DNA from: an uncultured Gallionellaceae bacterium
Lineage (GTDB): Bacteria; Pseudomonadota; Gammaproteobacteria; Burkholderiales; Gallionellaceae
Assembly (NCBI GenBank): GCA_903847155.1
Contig: CAINCU010000053.1
Location: 1 to 64,000 of the forward strand
Direction: 5' to 3'
DNA length: 64,000 nucleotides
Both the position numbers and the translations under genes were made by a program. Below, in pieces: positions 1-8,507 of this stretch; position 1 is the first letter of the stretch; each line of letters begins with the position of its first letter. Under the pieces are notes generated by a model. It made no database searches, was not told where the DNA came from, and worked only from the letters and a program-made list of their open reading frames with translations.

Positions 1-969
1 ACGATCTTTCACTTGTGGATGCAGGCGCACCGCCGCTTCGCACGCGGTCTGCGAATGGAACTCGGCGGGGAAGGAGATTTTGAACAGCACGTTTTCCATC
101 ACATAACTGCCGTATGGTTGCGGCAAGCTGAAGCGGCGCTGATCCTCCGGCTTAAGCTTTTGATCCTTGTTGGTCTTGGAAAACAGCACGTCGTAGAAGC
201 CCCATTGCGGCGCGGTCAGCACCCCGGGAATACCCATCTCGCCTGCCATGGTCATCATCGCCAGCCGCACCGCACGCGACGTGGCATCGCCCGCCGCCCA
301 CGATTTGCGCGAACCGGCATTGGGCGAATGGCGGTAAGTGCGCAAAGATTGTCCATCGACAAAGGCCTGCGACAGCGCATCGATCACCTGCGCTTCCGTG
401 CCGCCCAGCAAGCGCGTGACTACGGCAACGGATGCGACCTTCACCAGCACCACGTGATCCAGCCCGACACGGTTGAAACTGTTTTCAAGCGCCAGCAAGC
501 CTTGTATCTCGTGCGCCTTGATCATCGCGGTCAGCACATCGCGCACGGTCAGCGGCGCTTTGCCTTCGGCCACATGGCAGCGGCTCAGATAATCGGCCAC
601 GGCAAGAATGCCGCCGAGGTTGTCGGAAGGATGACCCCATTCCGCCGCCAGCCAAGTGTCGTTGAAATCCAGCCAGCGAATCGTCGCGCCGATGTCCCAC
701 GCGGCTTTCACCGGGTCGAGTTCGTGCGACGTGCCGGGCACGCGCGCTCCGTTGCGCACCGTGGTGCCGGGCACCAGTGCGCCGAGATGCTTGGTGCATT
801 CCGGGAAGCGCAACGCCAGCAGGCCGCAGCCCAATGTATCGATCAAACAGTTGCGCGCGGTGTCGTAAGCCTCCGCCGATTTGATGTCCATGCGGCAGAC
901 ATATTGTGCGATGTCCACCAACACTTGATCGGGAGCGGGGCGGTTGTTCATTTCTACATTGGCACTCAT
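1..969 (-). CDS. prpD: 2-methylcitrate dehydratase PrpD, N-terminal part
   Basis: The 323 visible codons are open to the left edge, so the C-terminus is missing. The product should dehydrate 2-methylcitrate to 2-methyl-cis-aconitate in cytosolic propionate breakdown. It begins [15 protein letters not shown] and carries the MmgE/PrpD-family stretches [18 protein letters not shown] (about residues 35-52), [19 protein letters not shown] (about 102-120) and [19 protein letters not shown]. The start ATG at 969 follows an AAGGA box seven bases upstream. It is the last visible gene of the GntR-prpB-prpC-prpD operon and lies 181 bases after prpC, with a palindromic repeat pair in the gap. No acnD or prpF is seen, so this is the PrpD-type rather than the AcnD-type cycle. 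Confidence 0.93.
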   Translation of the reverse strand, partial: MSANVEMNNRPAPDQVLVDIAQYVCRMDIKSAEAYDTARNCLIDTLGCGLLALRFPECTKHLGALVPGTTVRNGARVPGTSHELDPVKAAWDIGATIRWLDFNDTWLAAEWGHPSDNLGGILAVADYLSRCHVAEGKAPLTVRDVLTAMIKAHEIQGLLALENSFNRVGLDHVVLVKVASVAVVTRLLGGTEAQVIDALSQAFVDGQSLRTYRHSPNAGSRKSWAAGDATSRAVRLAMMTMAGEMGIPGVLTAPQWGFYDVLFSKTNKDQKLKPEDQRRFSLPQPYGSYVMENVLFKISFPAEFHSQTACEAAVRLHPQVKDR

Positions 970-1030
970 TTTGGTTTCCTTCATTTGTTAATTTGGTAAG
1001 TAAATAATTTGCAGCCATCGTGTTGGTTTT

Positions 1031-1149
1031 AGTCCCTCTCCCGCAGGCGGGAGAGGGGTTGGGGTGAGGGGCGTTAATTCCAAATTAATTTTGGAGATAA
1101 CCAGCAGCCCTCATCCCCAGCCCTTCTCCCGCCTGCGGGAGAAGGGAGC
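1031..1149. repeat. Pair of inverted palindromic intergenic repeats
   Basis: Two near-identical hairpins lie head to head in the prpC-prpD gap. The first has arms CCCTCTCCCGC / GCGGGAGAGGG (1034-1057, two-base loop). The second has arms CCCTTCTCCCGC / GCGGGAGAAGGG (1121-1146). The flanking GGGGTTGGGGTGAGGGG (about 1055-1071) is mirrored by CCCTCATCCCCAGCCC (1108-1123), so the whole unit can form one large cruciform. This resembles REP/BIME-type dispersed palindromes. In an operon such structures often protect or attenuate mRNA, but that role is inferred here. Confidence 0.8.
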
Positions 1150-1150
1150 T

Positions 1151-2299
1151 TCAACGTTTTTCAATCGGCACCCACGCCAGATTCTCCGGCCCGACATAGT
1201 TCGCGCTCGGTCGAATAATCTTGCCGTCGGCGCGTTGTTCCATCACGTGCGCGCCCCAGCCGGTGACGCGCGAGACGACGAACAGCGGCGTGAACATATT
1301 GGTCGGCACGCCCATCATGTGATACGACACGGCGGAGAACCAATCGAGGTTGGGGAACATCTTTTTGGTTTCCCACATCACGCTCTCGATGCGTTCGGCG
1401 ATGCTGAACAAACGCATTTCGCCCGCTTCCTCTGCCAGCAGTTTCGCCAGGCGTTTGATCACCTCGTTGCGCGGATCGGAAATGGTATAGACCGGATGGC
1501 CGAAACCGATGACGATGTCCTTGTGCCCGATGCGTTCGCGGATGTCGGCTTCGGCCGCATCGGCACTTTCGTAATGGCTCTGGATGCGGAACGCTTCCTC
1601 GTTCGCGCCGCCATGTTTCGGCCCGCGCAGCGCGCCGATGGCGCCGGTGATGCACGAGTACAGATCGGAGTTGGTTCCGGCGATCACGCGCGCGGTGAAA
1701 GTTGAAGCGTTGAACTCGTGCTCGGCGTAAAGGATCAGCGAGATGTGCATGGCGCGCACCCATGAAGCTTTCGGCGGCGTGCCGTGCAAAAGATGCAGGA
1801 AGTGCGCGCCAATGGAGTCGTCATCCGTCTCCACTTCGATGCGCTTGCCGTTGGTGCTGAAGTGATACCAGTACAACAACATTGAACCGAAGGTGGCCAT
1901 CAGCCGGTCGATCAGTTCGCGCGTGATGCCCTCGCTATGGATCTCCGGCTCATGCTCGCAGATGCCCATAATCGAACAGCCAGTGCGCATCACGTCCATC
2001 GGGTGGGCATTCGCTGGAATCGCTTCCAGCGCCCATTTGACTGGCTGCGGCAAGCCGCGCAGGGATTTGAGTTTGGCTTTGTACGCCTTCAATTGCGCGG
2101 CATCCGGCAACGTGCCATGGATCAGCAGATGCGCGATCTCTTCGAACTCCGCACGTTCCGCGAAATCCAGAATGTTGTAGCCGCGATAATGCAGATCGTT
2201 ACCGGCACGACCGACGGTACATACCGCCGTGTTGCCGGCAACCGTGCCGGAAAGTGCGACGGATTTTTTCGGTTTGAATGCGGGAGTGTTTTCTACCAT
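1151..2299 (-). CDS. prpC: 2-methylcitrate synthase
   Basis: The 382-residue product is of normal PrpC length. It condenses propionyl-CoA with oxaloacetate to give 2-methylcitrate. Citrate-synthase-fold signatures are clear: [16 protein letters not shown] (catalytic His region, about residues 187-202), [28 protein letters not shown] (second His, about 260-272) and the C-terminal [15 protein letters not shown]. These fit the short PrpC subgroup rather than the 428-residue citrate synthase encoded at 11.2-12.5 kb. The ATG at 2299 follows AAGGAG six bases upstream. The gene lies between prpB (75 bases upstream) and prpD. Confidence 0.96.
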   Translation of the reverse strand: MVENTPAFKPKKSVALSGTVAGNTAVCTVGRAGNDLHYRGYNILDFAERAEFEEIAHLLIHGTLPDAAQLKAYKAKLKSLRGLPQPVKWALEAIPANAHPMDVMRTGCSIMGICEHEPEIHSEGITRELIDRLMATFGSMLLYWYHFSTNGKRIEVETDDDSIGAHFLHLLHGTPPKASWVRAMHISLILYAEHEFNASTFTARVIAGTNSDLYSCITGAIGALRGPKHGGANEEAFRIQSHYESADAAEADIRERIGHKDIVIGFGHPVYTISDPRNEVIKRLAKLLAEEAGEMRLFSIAERIESVMWETKKMFPNLDWFSAVSYHMMGVPTNMFTPLFVVSRVTGWGAHVMEQRADGKIIRPSANYVGPENLAWVPIEKR

Positions 2300-2336
2300 G
2301 TTGTTCTCCTTGAAGTTCTATTCAGCCTTGCTTAAG

Positions 2337-2363
2337 TCCCTCTCCCAACTGGAGGAGAAGGGA
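2337..2363. repeat. Degenerate copy of the palindromic repeat
   Basis: This stem-loop in the prpB-prpC gap (TCCCTCTCC, loop CAACT, then GGAGGAGAAGGGA) shares the CCCTCTCC / GGAGAAGGG sequence of the repeat pair at 1031-1149 but has an imperfect stem. The same repeat family therefore occupies both intergenic gaps of the prp operon. Confidence 0.6.
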
Positions 2364-2373
2364 GCACAACCAA

Positions 2374-3258
2374 TTACTCGCTACCCTTTTCCGCAAACAA
2401 GCGATCCAACTGTTGCTCGTAAGCGTGATAACCAAGGTGGTCGTAAAGCTCCGCGCGCGTTTGCATTTCCGCTACCACGTTCTGTTGCGAACCGTCGGCA
2501 AGAATGTGTTGATATACGTTCAGCGCAGCCTTGCTCATGGCGCGGAAGGCGGTAAGCGGGTACAGCACCAGTTTGATGCCCACGCCCGCCAGTTGTTCAG
2601 AAGTGAACAGTGGTGTCGCACCGAATTCGGTGATGTTCGCCAGCACCGGCACCTGCACGGTGCGGGTGAATTCCTCGTACTGTTCCAACGTAGTTATCGC
2701 CTCGGGAAAGATCATGTCCGCACCCGCTTCCACGCAGGCTTGCGCGCGTTCGATGGCGCTCTGCATGCCTTCAACCGCCAGCGCATCGGTGCGTGCCATG
2801 ATGACGAAGCTGGCATCGATGCGCGCATCTACTGCCGCCTTGATGCGATCCACCATTTCGCTCTGGCTGACGATGGCTTTGTTGGGTCTATGGCCGCAGC
2901 GTTTCTGCATCACCTGGTCTTCGATATGAAATCCCGCTGCACCGGATTGCGCGATCTCGCGCGTGGCGCGTGCGATGTTGAATGCGCCCCCCCAGCCGGT
3001 GTCGATATCGACCAACAACGGCAAGTCGCTCGCGGCGGTGATGCGCCGCGCGTCTTCGCACACGTCATGCAAGGTGGTGATGCCAAGATCGGGAATGCCT
3101 AGCGAAGAAGCTGCCACACCGCCGCCGGAAAGATAGAGCGCCTTGTGTCCGCTGTGCTGCGCGAGGATGGCGCAATAAGCAGTGACTGTGCCGACGACTT
3201 GCAAGGGATGATTCTCTGTGACGGCGAGGCGAAGTTTTTGGCCGGGGGTATTATTCAT
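2374..3258 (-). CDS. prpB: Methylisocitrate lyase
   Basis: The 294-residue product splits 2-methylisocitrate into pyruvate and succinate, the last step of the methylcitrate cycle. It shows the isocitrate-lyase superfamily landmarks: [14 protein letters not shown] (about residues 42-55), [11 protein letters not shown] (Mg-binding Asp residues, about 81-91), the catalytic loop KRCGHRPNK (about 120-128) and VIMARTDA (about 153-160). The ATG overlaps the stop of the upstream GntR gene as ATGA, so the regulator and enzyme are translationally coupled. Succinate and pyruvate from this step would feed the TCA genes at 6.6-16.6 kb. Confidence 0.96.
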   Translation of the reverse strand: MNNTPGQKLRLAVTENHPLQVVGTVTAYCAILAQHSGHKALYLSGGGVAASSLGIPDLGITTLHDVCEDARRITAASDLPLLVDIDTGWGGAFNIARATREIAQSGAAGFHIEDQVMQKRCGHRPNKAIVSQSEMVDRIKAAVDARIDASFVIMARTDALAVEGMQSAIERAQACVEAGADMIFPEAITTLEQYEEFTRTVQVPVLANITEFGATPLFTSEQLAGVGIKLVLYPLTAFRAMSKAALNVYQHILADGSQQNVVAEMQTRAELYDHLGYHAYEQQLDRLFAEKGSE

Positions 3259-3935
3259 GTAGCTTGCTCCTCTTTATCCATCATCTCGCTGATGCTGCGC
3301 CATGCGCCCTGGATGTGGCGGCGCATCAGCATCTCGGCCAGTTCGCCGTCGCGTTGCGTCAAGGCTTCGACGATTTGGCGGTGTTGATTCAATGCCGGCT
3401 TGGTGCGTTGCGCATTGCGGCTGGTGCGGAAGCGACACATGCGCAGAAGTTGATATTGTTCGCTACCGAGTAGATCCATCAGCATCTGGTTGCCGCTGCC
3501 GCGCACGATGCGGTAATGGAAATCGAGGTCGCCTTCGCTTTGCGCGTACACTTTGCCGCCTTGCTGCTTGATCTGTTTTTCGTGCTGGTCGAGCAGGGTG
3601 TTCAATTGGGAAATTTCGTCATCGGACATTTGCGCTGCGGCTAGGCGGCAGGCCATGCCTTCCAGCACTTCGCGCACCGCGTACAAGTCGGACAGCGTCT
3701 TGCGATCCAGCACCACTACGCGCGCTCCGGCATTCGGAATGCGCTTGACCAGACGCATCCCTTCCAGATGACGCAATGCCTCGCGCAAGGGGCCGCGCCC
3801 CATACCGAAACTTTCCGCCAGCTCTGCCTCGTTCAATTTCTGGCCTTGTGCCAGTTCGCCGGTCACGATGCTATGCGCCAAACGACGCGCTGCAACGTCA
3901 GCGAGCGTACCTTGTTCTGGTGCCTGGGTTTGCAT
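3255..3935 (-). CDS. GntR/FadR-family regulator of the prp operon
   Basis: This 226-residue protein has an N-terminal GntR winged helix ([19 protein letters not shown] to [18 protein letters not shown], about residues 10-62) and a C-terminal all-helical FCD domain ([17 protein letters not shown]; later [10 protein letters not shown] and HRQIVEAL) that usually binds an organic acid. I chose the ATG at 3935 because GGAG lies eight bases upstream. An in-frame start at 3977 would place the operator palindrome at 3947-3960 inside the coding region. As the first gene of the operon it probably controls itself and prpBCD in response to a methylcitrate-type ligand. The family is secure and the ligand is inferred. 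Confidence 0.88.
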   Translation of the reverse strand: MQTQAPEQGTLADVAARRLAHSIVTGELAQGQKLNEAELAESFGMGRGPLREALRHLEGMRLVKRIPNAGARVVVLDRKTLSDLYAVREVLEGMACRLAAAQMSDDEISQLNTLLDQHEKQIKQQGGKVYAQSEGDLDFHYRIVRGSGNQMLMDLLGSEQYQLLRMCRFRTSRNAQRTKPALNQHRQIVEALTQRDGELAEMLMRRHIQGAWRSISEMMDKEEQAT

Positions 3936-3946
3936 TGAATTACTCC

Positions 3947-3960
3947 GATTGTCGACAATC
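3947..3960. promoter_or_regulatory. Candidate operator of the prp GntR regulator
   Basis: A perfect 14-bp palindrome, GATTGTCGACAATC, lies directly upstream of the ribosome-binding site of the GntR gene. FadR-subfamily GntR proteins bind short palindromes of this size, and TTGTCGACAA-like sites are, as I recall, associated with propionate regulators in betaproteobacteria. Autoregulation of the operon is inferred from position. Confidence 0.65.
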
Positions 3961-4009
3961 TGTGTAAATAATAGCACTCAAAAAGGAAAAACAAGCAAAT
4001 AGTTTTCAC

Positions 4010-4021
4010 TATGTCGACATA
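4010..4021. promoter_or_regulatory. Second TGTCGACA palindrome upstream of the prp operon
   Basis: TATGTCGACATA is a 12-bp perfect palindrome sharing the TGTCGACA core with the site at 3947-3960. The centres are 62 bp apart, close to six helical turns, which would suit two dimers on one DNA face. It could be an upstream operator or a cooperative loop site. Confidence 0.5.
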
Positions 4022-4201
4022 AGCAATCTATGGATGAGCGGTAAAAATGTTCGAACCATCAAGCTTTTTAGCGTCGCGCAGCGATGAATCAAGGCGTAAG
4101 TGCAGCTTGAAATTCGGCCGATGTTTGTTGAAACTGGATTTGTTAGGGTAACTGATGGGGAAGCGGTATTATTTGCACAGACAATCACCGGGTGGATAGC
4201 T

Positions 4202-4387
4202 ATGGCTCGCTTGGAACTCAGGAACGTTAAGCGCCGTTTCGGCGACTTCGTCGCAGTTGACAATGTTAGCCTGACTATCGAGTCGGGCGAATTTTTCTCC
4301 TTGCTAGGGCCTTCCGGCAGTGGCAAGACCAACATCCTGCGCATGATCGCGGGATTTGAATTTCCCGATGCCGGCCGGAAAAGCTGA
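4202..4387 (+). pseudogene. Truncated ABC-transporter ATPase (PotA/FbpC type)
   Basis: Only the first 61 residues of an ABC ATPase remain. They start [16 protein letters not shown], keep the Walker A motif GPSGSGKT (about residues 37-44) and [13 protein letters not shown], and then stop. The Q-loop, signature, Walker B and H-loop are all missing, so this cannot be an active ATPase. After the stop, another frame (4383-4523) reads GVYALGSVNRKVAARLAEL and ends KADLKQKRIE; I could not identify its parent gene. The junction suggests a deletion that fused two unrelated gene ends. Confidence 0.75.
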
Positions 4388-4683
4388 TGGTAAAGGGGTT
4401 TATGCGCTGGGCAGTGTCAATCGCAAAGTTGCGGCGCGACTGGCCGAGCTGACCAAGATCAGGAAATCGTTTGCACGGCAGGCCAGCCGGAAAGCGGACT
4501 TGAAGCAAAAACGAATTGAATAAGCATAATTAAGGTGAACGATTAATTTTGCCCATGGTGATTGTCTCCAAGCGCCGGGCGTAGCCAAGGATGCCGTGAG
4601 TTTGAGTAGGCCTGACCACCGATCGGGTTGCGGTGGATGAGTAGGCATATTGCACAACCCTTTTGATTAAGGAGTTTACGAAG

Positions 4684-5052
4684 ATGAAAAACAAATCAAT
4701 ATTATTTGCTCTGGCTGCCGCACTTTCCTTGCCTGCCGGATTCGCATTGGCGGCTGACGCAACGCCGGTCAAGGAGAGGGTGAAAACCCAGAAGAAAGAG
4801 CAAGAGCAAATCTACGGCAGACAGCTCATGACGCAGCAAGAGCGAGCTGAGCAACGCGCCAAAATGCGCGCTGCGAAGACTGTCGAGGAACGAGAACAAA
4901 TCCGCAAGGAACATCATGACCGCATGCAAGAGCGAGCCAAAGAGAGAGGTGTAACACTTCCCAATGAGCCGCCAGCAAGAGGAGGCAGAATGGGGCCCGG
5001 TGGCGGTATGGGACCAGGAAGTGGTATGGGGCCAGGAGGCCGCAATCGCTGA
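4684..5052 (+). CDS. Small exported charged protein with a Met-Gly-Pro-Gly tail
   Basis: The product has 122 residues. The ATG at 4684 has AAGGAG ten bases upstream. A Sec signal peptide is clear (MKNKSILFALAAALSLPAG, cleavage near ALAADA), so the protein is probably periplasmic. The mature part is a long charged helix rich in Lys, Glu, Gln and Arg (EQRAKMRAAKTVEEREQIRK), followed by a Gly-rich tail with three RMGPGGG/GMGPGSG-like units ending GRNR. I do not recognise a named family. The charged helix loosely recalls Spy/CpxP-like or metal-responsive periplasmic proteins, but no LTxxQ motif is present. Confidence 0.65.
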   Translation: MKNKSILFALAAALSLPAGFALAADATPVKERVKTQKKEQEQIYGRQLMTQQERAEQRAKMRAAKTVEEREQIRKEHHDRMQERAKERGVTLPNEPPARGGRMGPGGGMGPGSGMGPGGRNR

Positions 5053-5123
5053 TTGATGACTGAACTTTGTTTCAACCGGACACACTTGGGGTGGCGTTTT
5101 ACTTGCCGTGGGTGTGCCGATGA

Positions 5124-5435
5124 GCCGACCTGCTGCGGCAGGAAACCATCGCACTGACCGATGCCGTGCTCGGCACCAAGCTGGATGTGCCGACGCTGGA
5201 CGGTTCCGCCAGCGTCACCATCCCGCCCGGCATCCAATCTGGCGCGGTGTTGCGGGTCAAAGGCAAAGGTCTGCCGGAATTCGGCAGCAGTCGCCACGGC
5301 GAACTGTATTTGCGCATCGAAGTGAAAATACCGGAACAGCTTACCCGCGAAGAACGCGAGCTATATGAGTGGCTAAGCGTTATTTGCGAAACAACACCCA
5401 AAACAACTGCCAGCCATTGGTGGCAAAGGAACTGA
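5124..5435 (+). pseudogene. DnaJ/CbpA C-terminal domain remnant
   Basis: The frame reads LLRQETIALTDAVLGTKLD, then VPTLDGSASVTIPPG, GAVLRVKGKGLPEFG, GELYLRIEVKIPEQLT and ERELYEWL. This is the last beta-domain of a DnaJ/CbpA-type co-chaperone. The J domain, linker and first C-terminal domain are absent, and an in-frame stop (5121-5123) lies immediately upstream. It is therefore a 5'-truncated remnant rather than a working gene. It sits beside the ABC ATPase fragment, so this kilobase has suffered repeated deletion. Confidence 0.8.
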
Positions 5436-5437
5436 TC

Positions 5438-5599
5438 ATGTTTAGAAAACCGCATATCCGTCGTCCCGTGGTGCTTTTTCTGATGCTGTTAGGTGCGGCA
5501 CTGATTTTTCTGGCTGCAGAAACAACAGCGGGTGCCTTGGTTTTCGCGCTTGGCGTGTTGATTGAGGTGGTTGCCATCGCGTTTAAGCGCAAAGAATAG
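5438..5599 (+). CDS. Small two-helix membrane protein
   Basis: This 53-residue protein starts MFRKPHIRRPVVLFLML and contains two hydrophobic stretches (VVLFLMLLGAALIFLAA, then GALVFALGVLIEVVAIAF) with a basic end, KRKE. GGA lies upstream of the ATG at 5438. It is probably an inner-membrane miniprotein. No function can be assigned, and it sits directly after the DnaJ remnant and 55 bases before pcm. Confidence 0.55.
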   Translation: MFRKPHIRRPVVLFLMLLGAALIFLAAETTAGALVFALGVLIEVVAIAFKRKE

Positions 5600-5653
5600 T
5601 TCACTTCAAAATCCGAAAGTCGCCAGATATTCTGGATGATGGAGTAATTGACA

Positions 5654-6349
5654 ATGCCGCACATCACAGACGTGAATTCTGAAACAGATGCTCGTCATTA
5701 TTTGGCGCGGCTTCGGATGGTCGAAGAAATCCGTGTGATGGCGCTCGATCCTTACAACTTCGAGCCGAGACCAATTTCCGAAGAAGTGCTTGCCGTCATG
5801 GCCAAAATCCCGCGCCACCGCTTTGTGCCCGAAGAAGAGAAGTTCGGCGCATATGGCAATTTTCCATTGCCCATCGAGCATGGACAGACTATCTCGCAGC
5901 CATATATCGTGGCGTTGATGACCGACTTGCTGGAACTGGACAAACGGCATCGGGTGTTGGAAGTCGGTACCGGGTCCGGCTACCAGACCGCCATTCTGTC
6001 CGAGCTGGCAGGCAAGGTGTACAGCATGGAAATCGTCGATCCGCTGGCAACAGCGGCTGCCGATCTGCTGAGTAAATTGGGTTATCGCAACGTCGAAGTG
6101 AAAGCGGGTGACGGTTCCAAAGGCTGGCCAGAACACGCGCCGTATGACTGCATTATTGTCACCGCAGCGGCAACGCAAGTTCCGCAGCCGCTATTGGATC
6201 AGCTCAAGCCCGGCGGGCGCTTGGTGATTCCTGTGGGGGGCCGGATGGAAATTCAGAAGTTGTACCTAATCACCAAGGATAGTGCAGGACTATTCCAGCA
6301 CAAGGTCATTGAGTCGGTACGCTTTGTGCCACTTACCGGAGGGGATTAG
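5654..6349 (+). CDS. pcm: Protein-L-isoaspartate O-methyltransferase
   Basis: This 231-residue cytosolic repair enzyme methylates isoaspartyl residues of aged proteins using S-adenosylmethionine. The family signatures are present: PRHRFVPEE (about residues 56-64), GQTISQPYIVALM (about 79-91), SAM-binding motif I VLEVGTGSGYQTA (about 102-114) and GGRLVIPVG. The ATG at 5654 has GGAG nine bases upstream. An upstream TTG at 5648 is in frame but too close to the box. No surE/nlpD/rpoS neighbourhood is seen. Confidence 0.93.
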   Translation: MPHITDVNSETDARHYLARLRMVEEIRVMALDPYNFEPRPISEEVLAVMAKIPRHRFVPEEEKFGAYGNFPLPIEHGQTISQPYIVALMTDLLELDKRHRVLEVGTGSGYQTAILSELAGKVYSMEIVDPLATAAADLLSKLGYRNVEVKAGDGSKGWPEHAPYDCIIVTAAATQVPQPLLDQLKPGGRLVIPVGGRMEIQKLYLITKDSAGLFQHKVIESVRFVPLTGGD

Positions 6350-6540
6350 GGTTTCGCGAGCCAGCAATCGTTATTGCGGAATGGCAACATCTGTTGCAAT
6401 GCGTAACCATCGAGGTGTCTGGCAAGACGGAAGAAATACACTCGACAGCATTGGGATGAGTTGCAGTTCGCTCAAGGTTAATCAAGTAACCCAAGCCTTC
6501 CATCCTGTCAATTTTTCTACGCTACTTTCCGAAGAACTTA

Positions 6541-6573
6541 AAAAAAATAGCCGATAAAATCGGCCATTTTTTT
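6541..6573. terminator. Bidirectional terminator
   Basis: The stem GCCGA / TCGGC (6550-6554 and 6560-6564) is flanked by an A-run on the left and a T-run on the right, with further pairing of AAAT with ATTT. It can end transcription from the pcm side (+) and from mdh (-), which converge here. The 190 bases between pcm and this hairpin show no recognisable gene. Confidence 0.75.
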
Positions 6574-6622
6574 GTGATGTCATCCGGTATTGCGCACTTA
6601 GACGAAATCCATGCGAAGCTGA

Positions 6623-7606
6623 TTATCCAAGCAAATGCTTTACCATCTCGCGTTCGCTGAGCAGTTCCTTGTAGCTGTCCATCATGTGCTTGCGGTTGAG
6701 TTCGGTGATGTGCAGGTCTTTGACTATGCAGTATTGCCCGTTGAGACAGGTGACCGGAAAACCGTACAGCACACCTTTTGGGATGCCGTAGCTGCCGTCG
6801 GATGGCACGCCCATGGTGACCCAGTCATTGTGCGGCGAATGCAGCAACCAGTCGTGGATGTGGGCAATAGCGGAATTGGCTGCGCTAGCAGCACTGCTTA
6901 AACCGCGCGCTTCAATCACCGCTGCGCCGCGTTTTTGTACGGTGGGGATGAAGGTACTTTCCACCCAATCTGCATCTTGCAGCATGTCCGACACTTTGGT
7001 TTTGTGTACGAGGGCATGCGAAAGATCGGGGTATTGCGAGCCGGAATGGTTGCCCCAGACCACCATCTTCCTGATGTCGCCGGTCGGCAACGACAGCTTG
7101 AGTGCCACTTGTGCGATGGCGCGGTTGTGGTCGAGGCGCATCATGGAGGTAAAGTTCAGCGGATCAATATCGGGTGCGTTGCGCATGGTAATGAGCGCGT
7201 TGGTGTTGGCCGGGTTACCAACGACCAGGACCTTGATGTTGCGCGAAGCTACTTCGTTGATAATGCGGCCTTGTTCGGAGAAAATCGCACCGTTGGCTTC
7301 GAGCAGGTCTTTACGCTCCATACCCTTGCCGCGCGGACGTGCGCCAACCAGCAGTGCTACCTCGGCATCGCGAAAGGCAACGCGCGGATCATCGGTGGTG
7401 ATGACTTGTTGCAACATGGGGAACACGCAATCTTCCAATTCCATCGCCACGCCGCGCAACACCGTCTGGGCTGCCGGAATATCCAGCAGTTGCAGAATGA
7501 TCGGCTGATCGCTCCCCAACATGTCGCCATTGGCGATACGGAACAATAGGTTGTAACCGATTTGTCCTGCTGCGCCAGTGATTGCTACGCGGATGGGAGC
7601 CTTCAT
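6623..7606 (-). CDS. mdh: Malate dehydrogenase
   Basis: The 327-residue NAD-dependent enzyme oxidises malate to oxaloacetate in the TCA cycle. It has the dinucleotide motif [12 protein letters not shown] (about residues 9-20), the substrate loop [15 protein letters not shown] with its two arginines (about 88-102), GNPANTNA (about 130-137) and the catalytic His in [11 protein letters not shown]. This is the cytosolic-type MDH common in betaproteobacteria. The ATG at 7606 follows GAGAGGA. It is divergent from sdhCDAB, and the shared upstream region holds AT-rich direct repeats. Confidence 0.96.
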   Translation of the reverse strand: MKAPIRVAITGAAGQIGYNLLFRIANGDMLGSDQPIILQLLDIPAAQTVLRGVAMELEDCVFPMLQQVITTDDPRVAFRDAEVALLVGARPRGKGMERKDLLEANGAIFSEQGRIINEVASRNIKVLVVGNPANTNALITMRNAPDIDPLNFTSMMRLDHNRAIAQVALKLSLPTGDIRKMVVWGNHSGSQYPDLSHALVHKTKVSDMLQDADWVESTFIPTVQKRGAAVIEARGLSSAASAANSAIAHIHDWLLHSPHNDWVTMGVPSDGSYGIPKGVLYGFPVTCLNGQYCIVKDLHITELNRKHMMDSYKELLSEREMVKHLLG

Positions 7607-7662
7607 ATTTTCCTCTCTGGAATTAGCGAGATGAGTGATCTCTTTGGTATTAAAATTTTAAT

Positions 7663-7695
7663 TATAAAATTTCCGTGAATGAAATATAAAATTTC
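7663..7695. promoter_or_regulatory. Direct repeats in the mdh-sdhC divergent promoter region
   Basis: The 11-mer TATAAAATTTC occurs twice (7663-7673 and 7685-7695) with a 22-bp period, about two helical turns, in the gap between mdh and sdhC. An AT palindrome TTAAAATTTTAA lies just to the left. The repeats could be regulator half-sites or overlapping -10 elements for the two promoters. This reading is inferred from spacing and position. Confidence 0.4.
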
Positions 7696-7776
7696 AGCCG
7701 CATAATAGTCTTTTGCTTTTAACTCGCCAAGTGTAGGAGTACGATTGAACCATTGTTATTCGGGTTAAATATAAAA

Positions 7777-8166
7777 ATGTCGATGAATAAAACGATAAAA
7801 ACCCGCCCCAAGCACCTTGCTCTCCATAAAATAAAATTGCCTGTTTCAGGCTATGTTTCCGTGTTGCACCGTATTAGTGGCGTAATACTTTTCCTCGCCC
7901 TTCCTCTGCTGTTGCTGTTGCTTGATCAGAGTCTGCGTTCCATCGAAACTTATACCAACCTGACCGAGTATCTGACGCACCCGATATTGAAATTGATTCT
8001 GCTCGGTATGCTGTGGGCATTTCTGCATCATTTTTGTGCCGGTTTGCGCTACCTTGCCATTGATTTGCATCTGTTGCCAAATCTTACGGCAGCGCGCGCC
8101 GCAAGCATGTGGGTGCTGGTCGTGAGTCTGATCATGACCGCTGTATTGGGAGTGAAGTTATGGTGA
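7777..8166 (+). CDS. sdhC: Succinate dehydrogenase cytochrome b556 subunit
   Basis: The 129-residue membrane anchor has the family signature VSVLHRISGVILF (about residues 29-41), a His-rich second helix (LWAFLHHFCAGLRYLAIDL, the likely haem ligand region) and a third helix near the C-terminus. It helps pass electrons from SdhB to quinone. I chose the ATG at 7777; a TTG at 7753 and an ATG at 7783 are alternatives, and none has a strong ribosome-binding site. The stop overlaps the sdhD start. Confidence 0.92.
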   Translation: MSMNKTIKTRPKHLALHKIKLPVSGYVSVLHRISGVILFLALPLLLLLLDQSLRSIETYTNLTEYLTHPILKLILLGMLWAFLHHFCAGLRYLAIDLHLLPNLTAARAASMWVLVVSLIMTAVLGVKLW

Positions 8167-8507
8167 ATCGTGTAGTAACCGGCGCACATTACGGACTGCG
8201 CGATTGGCTGGTACAGCGCGTAACAGCGGTCGTCATGGCGGTCTATACTCTGGCTGTAGCGGGTTATGTGTGGATGCTGCCGTCTTTCGGCTACGACACG
8301 TGGACCGAGATGTTTTCCGGCAATGTCATACGGTCTTTTTCATTGCTGTTTTTGCTGAGCCTGTTCTATCACGCCTGGATCGGTATGCGTGACATCGTGA
8401 TGGATTATGTGAAGCCAGCGGGTATTCGTCTGGTGATTCATGTGTTGGTCATTCTTGCGTTATTGCTGTACTTGATCTGGTCAGTGCAGATTCTTTGGGG
8501 AATATAA
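8160..8507 (+). CDS. sdhD: Succinate dehydrogenase membrane anchor subunit
   Basis: This 115-residue protein with three hydrophobic helices begins MVNRVVTGAHYGLRDWLVQR, a typical SdhD N-terminus, followed by FYHAWIGMRDIVMDYVKP, which carries the conserved His and the quinone-side Asp/Tyr. The start overlaps the sdhC stop by seven bases, and the stop abuts the sdhA ATG, so the four sdh genes are one translationally coupled unit. Confidence 0.92.
   Translation: MVNRVVTGAHYGLRDWLVQRVTAVVMAVYTLAVAGYVWMLPSFGYDTWTEMFSGNVIRSFSLLFLLSLFYHAWIGMRDIVMDYVKPAGIRLVIHVLVILALLLYLIWSVQILWGI

Noticed and set aside
13-999. Long open frame on the plus strand at the left edge
   Set aside because: It is antisense to prpD, whose protein is clearly recognisable on the minus strand and has a ribosome-binding site.
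3936-3977. Longer start for the prp GntR regulator at 3977
   Set aside because: The added residues are encoded by the operator palindrome, and the ATG at 3935 has its own GGAG box.
4009-4344. 111-codon minus-strand frame over the ABC ATPase remnant
   Set aside because: Antisense shadow of the recognised ABC fragment.
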